From Ignelater luminosus (Eukaryota; Arthropoda; Insecta; Coleoptera; Elateridae), in assembly GCA_011009095.1 (NCBI GenBank), contig VTPC01091318.1, forward strand, positions 40,887 to 104,886: 64,000 bases of DNA, read 5' to 3'. Made by a program: the position numbers and the translations under genes. The notes beneath the pieces are model-generated. The model did no database searches. It worked only from the letters and a program-made list of their open reading frames with translations, and had not been told where the DNA came from. Within the stretch, counting starts at the first letter, position 1. Every line of letters begins with the position of its first letter. Positions 10,076-21,520 of the stretch are shown in pieces.

Positions 10076-13000
10076 AACTTGTCTGATGTTTGTTTAAAGC
10101 AATCTGAAAATAATTTCCCTACTAGTGCCAAAAAAATAAAACGACCAGCCGTTATTAAAAAACAAAAGACAATAGGTAATGTTAAAATCGTTTGAAAGCT
10201 CGTCCTTTACCATGATCAACAAACAAATAGCAAATCCCCATCTCGATATTACTATCCGTTCCAAAGATATGGGATATCTTACACAAAAACAAAAGACTAT
10301 ATGCGGTACTGGGATTGTCTCAAAGTTCTCATTTCAATACCACTTTCCGTTCGTGATATGGGATGTGGCTTTATCCTGTCAAAACCAGGGAATGCCAACC
10401 TGCTCCCGAGGCCAAATAAATACTACAAAAAACAAAAGACTATCGCTACAAATCTTCGAGTTACGAAACAGACATCAAATTTTGTAAAACCTATGCGCTT
10501 GAAGTTTGATCTGTGACTTCATTCAGTTGAAACCTGTTGTTCTGGCGGAATAAAGATTCATCGTGGTCCGCCAAGTCAAAAGCGTTGCAGACCTGGTTAG
10601 ATGAGAATCGTCTCCTATCAAGCCCAGTGTGTTCATCCAAAAAATACTATAGTATCTTGAAAATCCTAGCACCTAAATAACAAAGAGAATCTTTAGTTCA
10701 GAATGTCAATAAGATTTCGCCGCTGTGGTCAACCTCAAGAAAGCTTACAAGAAGAATAAGAAAAGACTTGAAAAGACAACTCTTGAAGTTCAGTTGGCTT
10801 ATTTAGGAATGACCAAAACTTAGAGCAAAGCTCGCTTCCAAGTATGTACGGTATGTGGTCAAGGTTGTAACTGATTTCGTGACTTAGGTGTTTGGTATGT
10901 CAAAAACCTAAAACCAGTTGTTTTTTTTTGCTGGTCGTTTTTTTTTCTTTTTCTGGCAAATAAGCCGATACTGTTAGGATTGTGACTTGGCACAGTCCCT
11001 GACTTTTTCCAGCTCAGAAATTGTAAGCATTGTAATCAGACAGACTTTTTTAATAATTTGTTTTGTAAAAAGTCGAGTGTAGTACTAAGTTGATGTTTAG
11101 ATATCAAAAAATTGAGATTGTTCTAGATTTAGGTTCGATGCTACAGCGATTTGAGAGTGGTCTTTGTTTTGGGTTCGTTGAAGAGAAAGAGTATTGCGCC
11201 TTTTGTAAGCGAGGTCGTTCGTGCTCTCGCGTAGTTGAAAAATTGGTTCCTTGGATCGCTTTGGTAGGATTGCCTGTTGCGTTCCTTCCATTAAAGTGGA
11301 GTGAAGTTCGATGCTTTCTTGGTATTTCAATTAGTAAAACCTTCTATTATCAGAGTTTGTTTTGCAAAAACCTTTCGCAATGTACTACTACCGACTGTGT
11401 GTCTAGTTGGTATGAGTACACTCTCCAATTGCTACTGTTTGACAAATACTCTTCTGGTGATCTCTGGTGGAATTATTGAAGATTACCCCTAGAAACCTTC
11501 AACAGCTCAAGGTGAAATTTCTGGAACAGTTCTGATTGTCAATTGAAAGCCTTTTGGCTAAATAAGATTGTTTCTATTTTACTACTGCCCTCTTAGTGGA
11601 AAGTTTATACAAAACGAGCGATAACACCAAAAGGTGAAAATAAATTACATTTTTTCAAAATTTCTTTCTTGTTTGGATGAAGGAAAACTTGATTAACTAG
11701 GGTCGGTATACCATAATAAGTAATTAATAATAAACTTTAATTGTAAGTAATAAAAAAATGTGCATTGCTAATTCTTGTATTCTGCAATTGTTCGAATTAA
11801 AATAATGAAAAGTCTTAGTCTTCACATTAACTGCTATAAGAGTAGTGAAACAATTACCTAAATGTTATAATGTTTCCTGTCAACATTCCTTGAAATCTAA
11901 CAGGTATAGCTGTTATATTATACCTTGTTAGCACTACAAAGGTAGTAGGGTATCTGGAGGGCAAGTTGACTTTTAATAGCTGACGGGGTTCAACTACATA
12001 ATTTCAAGCATGTTATCTAGTGACTGACATCTGCTTGTAATTTAATACAACTTAATGAAATATTATTGAAGAATAATGTTAGAGTAATGATAAACTTAAA
12101 ACTAGAAAACGGAAAAGATTAAATTAAAGGAAATACTATAATGTGTAAACAAGATTTTCAGTAGGTAAGATGTAAAAAAAATCTTTCTGTTTAAAACAGA
12201 ATGTTATAAGAAATTTTGTTTGTATTTCAATTTAATTTTAAAACTTTCATTTTTAAACACCCTGTAGAATTGAAAATATGTAATTCTAGAATGTGCAGAT
12301 AATAATCAAGTGCTATAAGTTCTCTTAATAACTGTTTTTGAAATTTCTAATAATAAAGTTGCAAATCTAAAACAACCAAATCAGGGAACACCCTGTATTT
12401 AATGTATATTTCAATTACCCTGTGCATACAATCACAAAGTATTTTAAAATTTGAATAATTAGCGTCTTGATAAGCATCTTTTATTATTTTTAATAAAATT
12501 ATTATTGCATATTGTAAATTCAATTATGCGTCTATAGAAGTTGAGGATATTTCAGAACAGGCTGTATATAGTAGATTTGTAAACAAAAGTTTTTTTGCTC
12601 ACCTTATGCAGGATGGTATATTTAACAGAAGATTTCCTTCTGATATCCTTCATCATTTTTGTAATATTTCAATTTAATTCGATGCACTATAGAAAATTGA
12701 CAAAAGTACTATGCAAAATGATTCTTATCATCACACTATAATTACTAAACACAAGTAGATTAACTGACATGATTAAAACGGTATGTTGTACGTAACATTC
12801 CGATACAACCGAACCGTTGGACTGCTGTGAAATTTTGTTGATATTTTAATCAAACAGAAACGACTGGTCAGTGTATATTTATAACAGTTGGGTTGATAAG
12901 AATATTTTATTGGAATACTAGCTATACGGTTACGTTTTATACACGCACGTTTATTTTAAAACAGTTGAAAGACATTCTAAATATTATTCTTCCTGTTTAT

Positions 13001-16000
13001 TAAATGTTGTGGTTAACTTATCAATTACAATATTTATAATTAACTATAATCTTGATTATACCTTTTAAATATTATATTGAACTGTTTATAATTCTTTTGC
13101 TTTTAATATAAATTAATTAGTAATAAATACAGTCATCTTTTGTTTAAATTATAATCTTTTGTAAACAATAATTTAAATGTTTGTTATTATTATTGTTAGA
13201 AGCGTCTTTTGATAAAGGCCGTACAGAAATTTATGTTGTGTGCACGACATTTAACTTGATTTTAGACATACAACAAATTAATTACGTTGTGACATACAAT
13301 GTGTGTTTCCAGTGGCGTAGTAAACGACAATATTAAAATTTAAAAAGAACGACTAAATTAGTCAAACACGATAGCCTCAATAAAATTGAATTTGTAAGAA
13401 TTACAATGAATTTCAAGTAATGTTAGATTTTTAATGACCATCTTAAGTAGTGAAAGAATCGACAAATTTAAATATTTAAATATTTTCATAAATAAATTGA
13501 AAAGCATTTACAAATACATTATCGTATAATTCGAACGCATTGGATTTTATCAATCACTACACACTTGGTGATCTTAAGCTACAGCAAAGAGAAACATTTA
13601 GGTAAATTCATATTAAATAAATTTCATACAAATAAATAATCTAGATCAAGTTTTATCTAAGAAATTAACAATAAACAAACAAATTTACTACGGTAATTAC
13701 AACTTGTGCGCTACTAATTATATTTAATAATGAATAAGTAGAATTCAAGAATTGAAAAAAAAGCAACAAGATCTGTCTTCCCGAAAGAAAACCACCGCAA
13801 TCTCATAAACAAATTCGCTCAATCAATCCGATCATTTCCACAGAAACTCTGCACGAAATTTAAATGCTCAATTAAAAATTTCAATTTAAAAGAACTGTAA
13901 TCCTACTCTAATGACATAATCTTATTCAAATTTACTAAGCAGATTGTAAGATTAAACGCAAACACCCCCAATTGATCTCTAAAAGAAATAAAAGAAGACT
14001 ACAAGAAAATTAATCAATCTCTCAACGTGAACTCATCAATCTCAAACACCTCTGCAAACGAGAGAAAACTATCACAAAAATACAAGAACACACCGAAAGT
14101 TCAGATTAAACATAACACTGTAACGGAAGCAAAAAGTGACCGTTACAACCTGAAAGGGTATACAACTCTTTCTTTCATTCTTATACTTAAGTTTCAGATG
14201 TTCAAGATCACCTATTTTCCATTTTAACATTAACTATCCCATACATTCGAATTTCCGCCAATCCATAAACAATAATGAGAAAAGTAATATTCAATGTCTC
14301 TGATCTAACCTAGGCAATTTCTTTCCTCCAGGATCACCGAAGGCATATGATTAAAGCAGTCGACAAATCAAGAACCCCAATGGTAAATACAACCTTAAAT
14401 GGCTATTATGAATTTTTTAAATTTTTAAGTAAATCCTGTACCTGTATCCAGGAAATAATCTTTCATGGTTGTAACATATCTTTTTCTATCTTTGGGTGCA
14501 TCTACTTTATCTTGTTGTATATCTTTGAACATTCCAGACGTTTCAATAATTCTTTCTCTATCTTGATTTGTATTGGGTAAGTCACTGATGGTCTCTAACC
14601 CAAAAATCTGCCCCGAATCTTCCCTGAGGTAGATTGTTAAGAATAACCCCTCTAAGCTAAGATACTGTAATTATGTAGAATTAGATATCGAATGACAGGA
14701 ATCCTGAATAGTGGCAGACAAGAACTGTTCTGAAATCAGCCCAGTACAGCAAAAGAATTCACCACAAGCATGAAAAAGATTGGAAATTAAAGAGGGCGTA
14801 TCAAGCTTTAACACCAAGTAGCAGTTGTAGTAGAAAAACCTGAAGATTAACTAATTAAAGACAGCTTCTGTGTGCAAGCCTTCCCAGGAAGAGCTGATAT
14901 ACAACCTGATTATTAACAGAAAAGGTTCGATTCCAAAGCAGATATGTATTTCTAGTTTATTATCTAACGATTTTTTTTCTCACTAGTAAACCAGCGTTAA
15001 CGTTGTCTGAAACACTGTGGTGTACTCTTCCAAGGCAATACATTCTTACATACCTTTAGATAGAACGCTATTTTGGAGGACTGCTTGGCAGTCATATGTA
15101 GTCCTTCCAATGTTTCTTATGCTAGTTGAAATGGTGAAGAAATAGACAAGTCTCTCTTCCACCACCTGAGCTATTATGGCGTGGCCTATACTTGTTTTTC
15201 TATTGAACCGAAAATCGAAATAGGCTAACCATCTCATCCGAGCTATCGAAATTCTTTTCGTTGAGTTTTCCATTAATCAAGTCAGTTTGATCAATTTAAA
15301 CATAATTTATGAGATGTGCAACTAAGATGCAACTTCTATTCAGTTGTCTTGAGTTAACTGGTATTAAGAGACGTTTTAAGAGGAAATCGCTTGACCCAAA
15401 CCTGAGTTTCTAATCGAGTATTCAAGATGAATCTCTCGGAGACTTGATTAAGAATCATGGTCACAACTTTTAAAACGCCTCAAACTTTCTAGAGCTACCA
15501 GAAGCCTTTTCTATAAGAAGAAATAAGCAGGAAAAATTAATGATTCACTAGCCCCAGGTTCCCCAAATGCGGAAGAGCGTCCATCTTGCATCCTCCACTC
15601 CAATCTAAAACTTCAAACGTAACACAAAGTAATATTTTGGTCAATCTACATTTTCTCTGGTGGGACTTGCAAGTCCAGTAAGCAGCCTGGTTATTCCCAA
15701 AAAGGATTTCGGCCCCAATCAAATATTTTTATCCAAGGACTTTGTCCTGTCCCAAAACCCAAATAAGCCCAATCTTCTTTATCTAGCAAGTCTAGCTAAA
15801 GATAACTGTTTTTACTGCCAGAATCTTGAATCGATTGTTTAAGACGAGCTTCTCAGAGTTCAGATTAAGAACTATAGGACGGATTTACTTTTAAAACACC
15901 TCAGACTCTTCAGACCTAACGAGACGTTTTCTCGAGGCTCTATTAGGTCCAGAACACTCGAGCATTGGTATCCACTAGTAGAAGATATCAGGTTGGTTTC

Positions 16001-17340
16001 ACCTTACAAGATTCTGAGTTTCTAGGCTTATGTTCACCGATGCAAGGTACACAATTGGTCTAAATGGTGCTCTAAAGAACCCAAATCAACAATAAAGCGT
16101 GTCTGCTCTAATAAAAGAGTGTATGGTAGTCTATTCGTTACCGTCTTTGGTTAACTTTTGAAACTTACTACTGTTCTGCCTTCAGTGCGTGCCGACTCCT
16201 CCACTAGAGCAGCAGACCTCTAACAGGAGTTTTAAAAATCTCCCTCTAGACTCTAAATAGAATCTTTTACACTTCGCAGTATTTCTAAAAATGGGCTTTT
16301 CTGTTGTCTCAATTAATTTTTGCAGTTCGACTTGCAAGACAACTCACTTCCCTCCACAAGCTTTTTCTGAACACTTCTAGTTTGTCCCCCTGAAGCCACA
16401 CATGAGAACATTCTGAAGTTTGTTAAGTTTTATTTTGAGCTTGATCATGGAAATATATCAACATCAGAAAAACTTAACCTTAAAATCTCTACCACGAAGT
16501 AAATGAAGCTTTGGAAATATGGGCAAACATGTGAAGCTATATAGCTGGGAATGTCCCTGCACACCATGGACACTACATGAACATTTTGTTTCTTGTGACA
16601 AATTGAGAATCCTTCTTGTCATAATGAAAGATAAAGGATGGCTTAAACAATGAACTAATAAATCACCTCATTCCAATTTTTTTAAATTTTGCTTCTTCGA
16701 AGCTATTTTGCTGGAAATGCTTCTCTAAAAGTCAATATTCTTTTTGTTTTTGTAAGTTTCCTAACAAGTTGCCGTTTAAGTCAAACCACTTATAAAAAAA
16801 GAAGCTCGCTATTCATTTGTTCTTATAGTACCTACCAAGAAAAATGATTAAAAATTATAATGCGCGTTATAAATTAGTTTCATATATAAAACAACAGTTA
16901 CGTTTACTCCATTGTTTTAAATAACGCCTGCCAAGATATTTTATGTGCGTCTTTAAAAGGATATCAAACGCATTATAATATATCAAATAATATCCTTATT
17001 CAATTCAACAAAACTATAAATCAGTTTTCGCTTTGTGAATCATAAACAATGAAATAAAATTAAAAACAAAACTTATTGTTATTGTAGTGCAAACATTGTT
17101 TTCAAACTTAGATCGCATAATATTGACCCTTTACCTGCCCACAGCAGCTTTAATTTAATGCTTCATAAAGTTTAACCTACTTCAGTTGTTTTTGACTGAT
17201 AAAACTTTCTGTTATGTAGATAACAATAAACACTCCATTCCTAGTTGTAGGTCGCATTATCCAATTTATATTTAGTACGCAGTTACTTTAGGAGTGGACA
17301 TACGGAAAACGTATAACACCTGCACCCTCGAGGCACACCA
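10076..17340. other. Intergenic DNA, no gene recognised
   Basis: At 10154-10450 there are short direct repeats (ACAAAAGACTAT-like strings at about 10157, 10283 and 10430; TCCGTTC..GATATGGGAT twice about 92 nt apart). At 11.7-14.0 kb the DNA is very AT-rich. Strings of the form ACACCCTGTA at about 12258 and 12389 resemble ends of small insect transposons, but no pair could be assigned. A decayed duplication links 15465-15515 and 15884-15940 (ACTTTTAAAACRCCTCA). Copy 2 of the dispersed repeat is at 14342-14397. The longest frame (11090-11479, plus) has no recognisable domain. Confidence 0.5.
14342..14397 (+). repeat. Dispersed repeat, copy 2 (pair with 3864-3919)
   Basis: Shares GGCATATGATTRAAGCAGTC and about 35 following bases with 3864-3919. 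The sequences beyond the core differ, so the repeat is short or only its centre survives. Origin unknown. Confidence 0.5.
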
Positions 17341-17349
17341 GCGGTGTTT

Positions 17350-17720
17350 CATAACGAAGTACCAAACCAACTATTCATATAAAATGTATGCGCGCGTGGC
17401 CCTCAGGCCGGGCTTTTGTGTAGAGTTATTATATTCATCGGACACTTCTTAGAACGCTCCGGGTCTCGATCTGAATTAGAATGGTGGAATAATGAGTGGA
17501 TTGCACAAACACGCCAGCTGAAGGAAGAGAGTATATAAGTAGGAGGAGGAGGATGCTTGAGGCGTCAGCGGCGTCGACTGTCTGTCGGGCCCAAGGCTCC
17601 CGTCTCAAACGCTCCGGGTGTCCCGGCCCGAGAGCCCCGGGCGCTGCGCGAGCTCGGCCTGCCGTAGCCGTAGGCTACAGGCTCCAATTGGTTCTATGTA
17701 GAGGATATTGAGTTCACAGT
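17350..17720 (+). promoter_or_regulatory. GC-rich TATA-containing promoter-like segment
   Basis: A sharp GC- and CpG-rich island in AT-rich DNA. It holds a good TATA box (TATATAAG, 17532-17539) followed by TCAG at 17565-17568, which could serve as an initiator at a slightly long spacing of about 35 nt. The downstream 100 nt are GC-rich (for example CCCGGCCCGAGAGCCCCGGG), like the 5' part of a transcript. A donor-like GAG|GTAAAC is at about 17901. No protein that I recognise follows. It could be the promoter of an unannotated coding or non-coding transcript on the plus strand. It could equally be part of a transposable element. Confidence 0.4.
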
Positions 17721-17724
17721 AACC

Positions 17725-17799
17725 ATGGAAACTTGCTCTGGGCAAAATGTCCTCACACCAAGTCTTGCTTACCTTACCTTCATCATCATGTATTTTTGA
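17725..17799 (+). CDS. Possible 24-residue small ORF after the TATA segment
   Basis: The ATG at 17725 has a good context (TAACCATGG) and opens a 24-codon frame that begins METCSGQ, ends FIIMYF and stops at TGA 17797-17799. It is the first well-placed ATG downstream of the GC-rich segment. The C-terminal half is hydrophobic. There is no homologue I recognise, and a frame this short can arise by chance. It could also be an upstream ORF or meaningless. Confidence 0.15.
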   Translation: METCSGQNVLTPSLAYLTFIIMYF

Positions 17800-17902
17800 T
17801 ACTCAATATTCTATGAAGGAACGAGGTATTTTTCATTTATCGATCCCTGCGGACCTCTTTTATTTATAATCAACAACTGCAATGCTCTACTCTACTTTTC
17901 AG

Positions 17903-20370
17903 AGGTAAACAGTCAGCTGATACAGTGTACACATACTGTTTTTATTAAATTGAATTGATGATTTTTAATTCCTTTTCTTTGTAATAAAATTCAAAGTATT
18001 TCATTTTCATCTCTTTTTCTTAATTTCCTTTTTATAAACCTACAAAAATCTTTAATCCTGTGTTACATCTGCCACCCTAAGGCAATTTAAGTTTATCCGT
18101 TTAGTACCTAGTGCTATAAAAAGTATCATGGAAAGTAGATAAATAAGCCGTTTGTACAGAGAAATCTGATGAGAGAAGAGAGATACATGACAACTAAACA
18201 ACACATTAGAATTCATTACCTGGTTCTTATCAATGTATCCCATCTTCTAACAGTTTTACATAACCTACAAATCAGTATAAATAATTTTTTTTAGATTTCT
18301 ACAAAAATTAGTTACTAAGAATTTATGACCTCAAGAATTAAATTACTTTCACCTAAACAGTTTTGATTCTTATTATAGATTTTCTATTTTGCATTCATTA
18401 ATAAAAAAAAGTCTTCGAATATAAACTAAAAAAATTTGTGACTTTAGTGTACCTTAAAAGTATTTTAGGTATACCTTCTTGCATTGATAGCTCTTAGAAA
18501 TCCTCTTTCAGTTTTCAGTTAATCGACTAATACAGACTGCTACAGATTATCAAAGTCTAGAAATGAACGGAACAGCCTGGAGAATATTTCTTAAAACATA
18601 TATATGTCATTTCAGAAACCTCAAGACAGATTCTGTATCAGGTTTTATTTATTGTTTCATTGCCAAAATCGCCGTCCATGCTTTCATTGATGTAATTTGA
18701 AAGTTCTTGCAGTTGTGGAAATTGCTGAATGCCCATCACTCATAAGTTTTTCAGTAAGTAAGGATTTTGAGTACAGTATTCTAATCCATCATCAGCAAAC
18801 CACTTGCTTCTCACCTGATAATTGAAGCAGTCAAACCTCACAGTTCACTGTCCATTAATATCGCCGTAACTATCGACCTCCACGATACTTAGGAATTTAG
18901 TGACTCGCAGACTGCATGCAAGAATTGAAAATATCTAGCTTCAACCTACAAAATCACTAAACTTCTTTTCTGATTGAATGATTGTATAAAAATCATACCA
19001 TGCCGAGACCAATCATTCAAGATCAATGCAGCCGGTACTACCATATCTTCATTGTTGATTTCAGTTATGAATCCTGTTAGGTTCTGTAACTTCTGCACTT
19101 ATCATCTGATGGGGTTGGAGTGAAATTGAAGAATCAGCGTTGCGGTGATTTAGGGAAAGGCGAGTCATGGTCTCTGCAAATGGAATCCTCAGCTTCAGGT
19201 GTGTCATAAATGGTAGATGTTATCATGTCGATTCAAAACCTGAGACGGTAGGTTTACTCCCATTGTTAGAAATCACTGAAATGAAGGTCTTGATGAACGT
19301 GGAGAAATTCTTGGGAATGTTTGAATGTATAGCAGAATTTATTGATAATCTTAGTTTTGACTAGCGAACCACAAAACATTGATCAGCTAGCAGTGTTCGT
19401 GTACAAACATCCCTTGGTAGTGGCTGTGAACGTCAGCAAGAAGCATAAGTGGAAGTCTTCGTCATATAGTAGGAACTGTCGTCAAGGCGAATTCGTGAAA
19501 AGTGGAAATGGATTTTGTACGAAAGATAACTCAAAACTAAGTAATGTCTTGAGTGTCGTTTCAAGGATTTGAATGGGTAATGTCAAAAGACATCCAGCAG
19601 ATGTGCACTGTCATTGGTCAAGACAATGGTGATTTTCGATGATTTTCGGAATCACACCACCGCGCGTCAATCGGCCTGGAGTGGTGAAGAGCGATCGATG
19701 ATCCATCACAAAGCCAACCTGGAAAGCGCGGGCGGCTCAACAGTAACGGGGTTCTCCCCATTGCGGTGTCATCCGGAGCAACTATGGAGATGCTCAGACG
19801 GTTTGGGCCTCTGAAATGCAGTAGATGTTTGAAGCATGGCAAAAGGAGCTTCCGACGAGCGTGAAGGCACCATACCAGTACGTCTTCACTTTTCCGGACA
19901 ACACATGTCAGTCTCAGTTATCGACTTGTCACCGTAAGGCGCAAAAATACTTACTTACGCTATTGCTCGTTAAGAACGGTTTGGACACCTTTTTCAGGGG
20001 TGTTCACTTTTCACACAGACACTTTCAAGCACCGATAGAAATTGATTTCAGTCTAGACATTTAAAGTTTCATCTTAAATGCCAAATTGGTTTTATTTGAC
20101 TCTTCTATTTTAATGCTGCTCGTCTAGATACACCAAACAAGCGTCGAAGATCAACTAGCGTAAAGCTGGGCAATCAATGCCCGATGCGGGCCAAATCGAG
20201 ATTTTGCGGGTTGATCACTGTGTAAAAGAAAACATCGCATCAAAATTTTTTCTTTTCGCCTTCTCTTCTTGATAGAAGAAGTGTCTCCTATAATAAAGGG
20301 GGAAGGATAATATTATTTATTTTGGGATAATGTCAAAAATACTAATTAGAATAAACCCGACAATGACAAT
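17903..20370. other. Intergenic DNA, no gene recognised
   Basis: Less AT-rich stretches at 19.1-20.0 kb carry short frames (19167-19364, 19342-19572, 19614-19814 plus and 19618-19842 minus). None shows a domain, a plausible splice chain or a family match. A weak partial copy of the 3864/14342 repeat is near 18820. Confidence 0.45.
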
Positions 20371-20371
20371 G

Positions 20372-20377
20372 TTTATT
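20372..20377 (-). terminator. twz: Candidate polyadenylation signal for twz
   Basis: AATAAA on the minus strand, 409 nt past the stop codon; a second lies at 20316-20321. The 3' UTR between them and the stop is AT-rich. No canonical hexamer is seen closer to the stop. Chance occurrence is possible. Confidence 0.35.
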
Positions 20378-20695
20378 CCGAAATAACATGTTTTACAACA
20401 GTATAGTGGTCGATCGATCAACTGGCGCTGTCTCATCACAGTACTGTCATTCTACATTCGCATCACAGTTGAAGTTTTTAATGAGATCAGCCAATGAATA
20501 ATTAAAATTGAAGAACAGGAATAATACAATATTAATATTAATTATTTACATATTAATAGTATTAAAACTTAACTAGTTAAAAGTAGGTGGACAACAATTA
20601 TAATATACTTTTTGTATTTTTTAAATTAATTAAGGCATTGTATTTAATTTGACATAAATCTAAAAATAAAGGAAAAAGTGGAAGAAACTGATAAA

Positions 20696-20733
20696 ACATA
20701 TATATTTATATATATTTATATATAAATAAACTG
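20696..20733. repeat. AT-rich simple repeat (TATATATT-type)
   Basis: Repeated ATATATTTATATATAT strings in the probable 3' UTR of twz, about 60-90 nt past the stop codon on the minus strand. Confidence 0.75.
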
Positions 20734-20785
20734 GCGCGTCACTAAAGAGGCGCTGATTGTCTTAACAACGACGGAATTATAACAA

Positions 20786-21255
20786 TTAACCAGGCAATGC
20801 CTTTCGAATAAACAGGTACTCCGAAAATTGTTGCCCTTCTACACCACCTCCATTACTGGCTGCAACTCGAAAACCGGCGTTCAGTAATCTAGTAATTGCT
20901 TGGACAGAATTTAACTTGCAATAACCATTTAATGGAAAACGAATCACGTGACGCGTATCCTGTTGGTTCCAAGCCATCCCAGAACGGGCATCCATGAGCG
21001 CCTGGTTTGTTTCAGGAAAAACTTCATCTAAAAGTGTGCGGTCACCCGACAACATTATTCTTTCACCCAAGTCTGGACTAATATGGAGTGCTACACATTC
21101 GAAAGAATCCAAACTTGTTTGTCTATCGGCGTGCAGCATACCTTGCGATCTACCAGGACTTCCGTCTATGCAATTTTTGTGAGGAGAGCCTGTTAGATAT
21201 ATTGCCCCGTTCTTGATTTTATCTTTTTTCAATTGTTCCAGTTGACGAATCATGG
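20786..21255 (-). CDS. twz: twz coding exon 4 (C-terminal domain, stop)
   Basis: The exon opens after the acceptor TTTTTCAG (minus strand) at 21256 and completes the split Pro codon (C|CC). It encodes the last 155 residues plus TAA at 20786-20788. The part QLEQLKKDK corresponds to the helix after the BTB domain. An insertion relative to vertebrate KCTD1 follows (about 30 residues with GSPHKNC and GSPGRSQG). The conserved C-terminal domain then contains SPDLGERIMLSGD, EVFPET, HVIRFPLNGYCKLNSVQ, GGGVEGQQFSEY. The protein ends soon after, without the C-terminal KQEPLD-like sumoylation tail of the vertebrate proteins. The family identity rests on long runs of matching residues, not on one motif. 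Confidence 0.95.
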
Positions 21256-21314
21256 CTGAAAAATCCAATTGTGATAAAACTTGACATACTATAATTATTG
21301 ATGATAAAACTTAC

Positions 21315-21520
21315 GTGCAATATCAAAATAACGGGCTTCTTCTAGAAGTAAGTCTATATCTGCGAAATTCTCTGGTATGAGAAGACGGGAATTGCGCATA
21401 AAATTCAGAATGTGTCTAAACATGGCTCCATCTCTATCGATGAAGTAATGTTGTTTGAGGGAATCCAATACGATAGGTATGCTTCCATTGAAAAGTTTGG
21501 CCAACCTGGATTCGGGGTAT
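21315..21520 (-). CDS. twz: twz coding exon 3 (core of BTB domain)
   Basis: Acceptor TTTATTGCAG at 21521 and donor GTAAGT at 21314-21309 bound 206 nt. It encodes [47 protein letters not shown] and [12 protein letters not shown], the core of a KCTD-type BTB domain (about residues 75-142). Residues [14 protein letters not shown] are nearly invariant in KCTD1/KCTD15. The domain mediates oligomer formation. The 59-nt intron to the next exon would read through for some codons without splicing, which is why an unspliced frame seems to continue past GTAAGT. Confidence 0.95.

Noticed and set aside
11090..11479. 129-codon open frame
   Set aside because: Cysteine- and aromatic-rich translation without a family pattern or splice context.
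14924..14934. GGTTCGATTCC resembling a tRNA B-box
   Set aside because: No A-box or cloverleaf arms at the right spacing upstream.
17496..17711. 71-codon plus-strand frame over the GC-rich segment
   Set aside because: It starts upstream of the TATA box that would drive it, and its Arg/Ala/Pro-rich translation is what GC-rich DNA gives.
19614..19842. Overlapping open frames on both strands in a GC-richer stretch
   Set aside because: Neither frame has protein features, and opposite-strand openness is what a GC-rich patch gives by chance.
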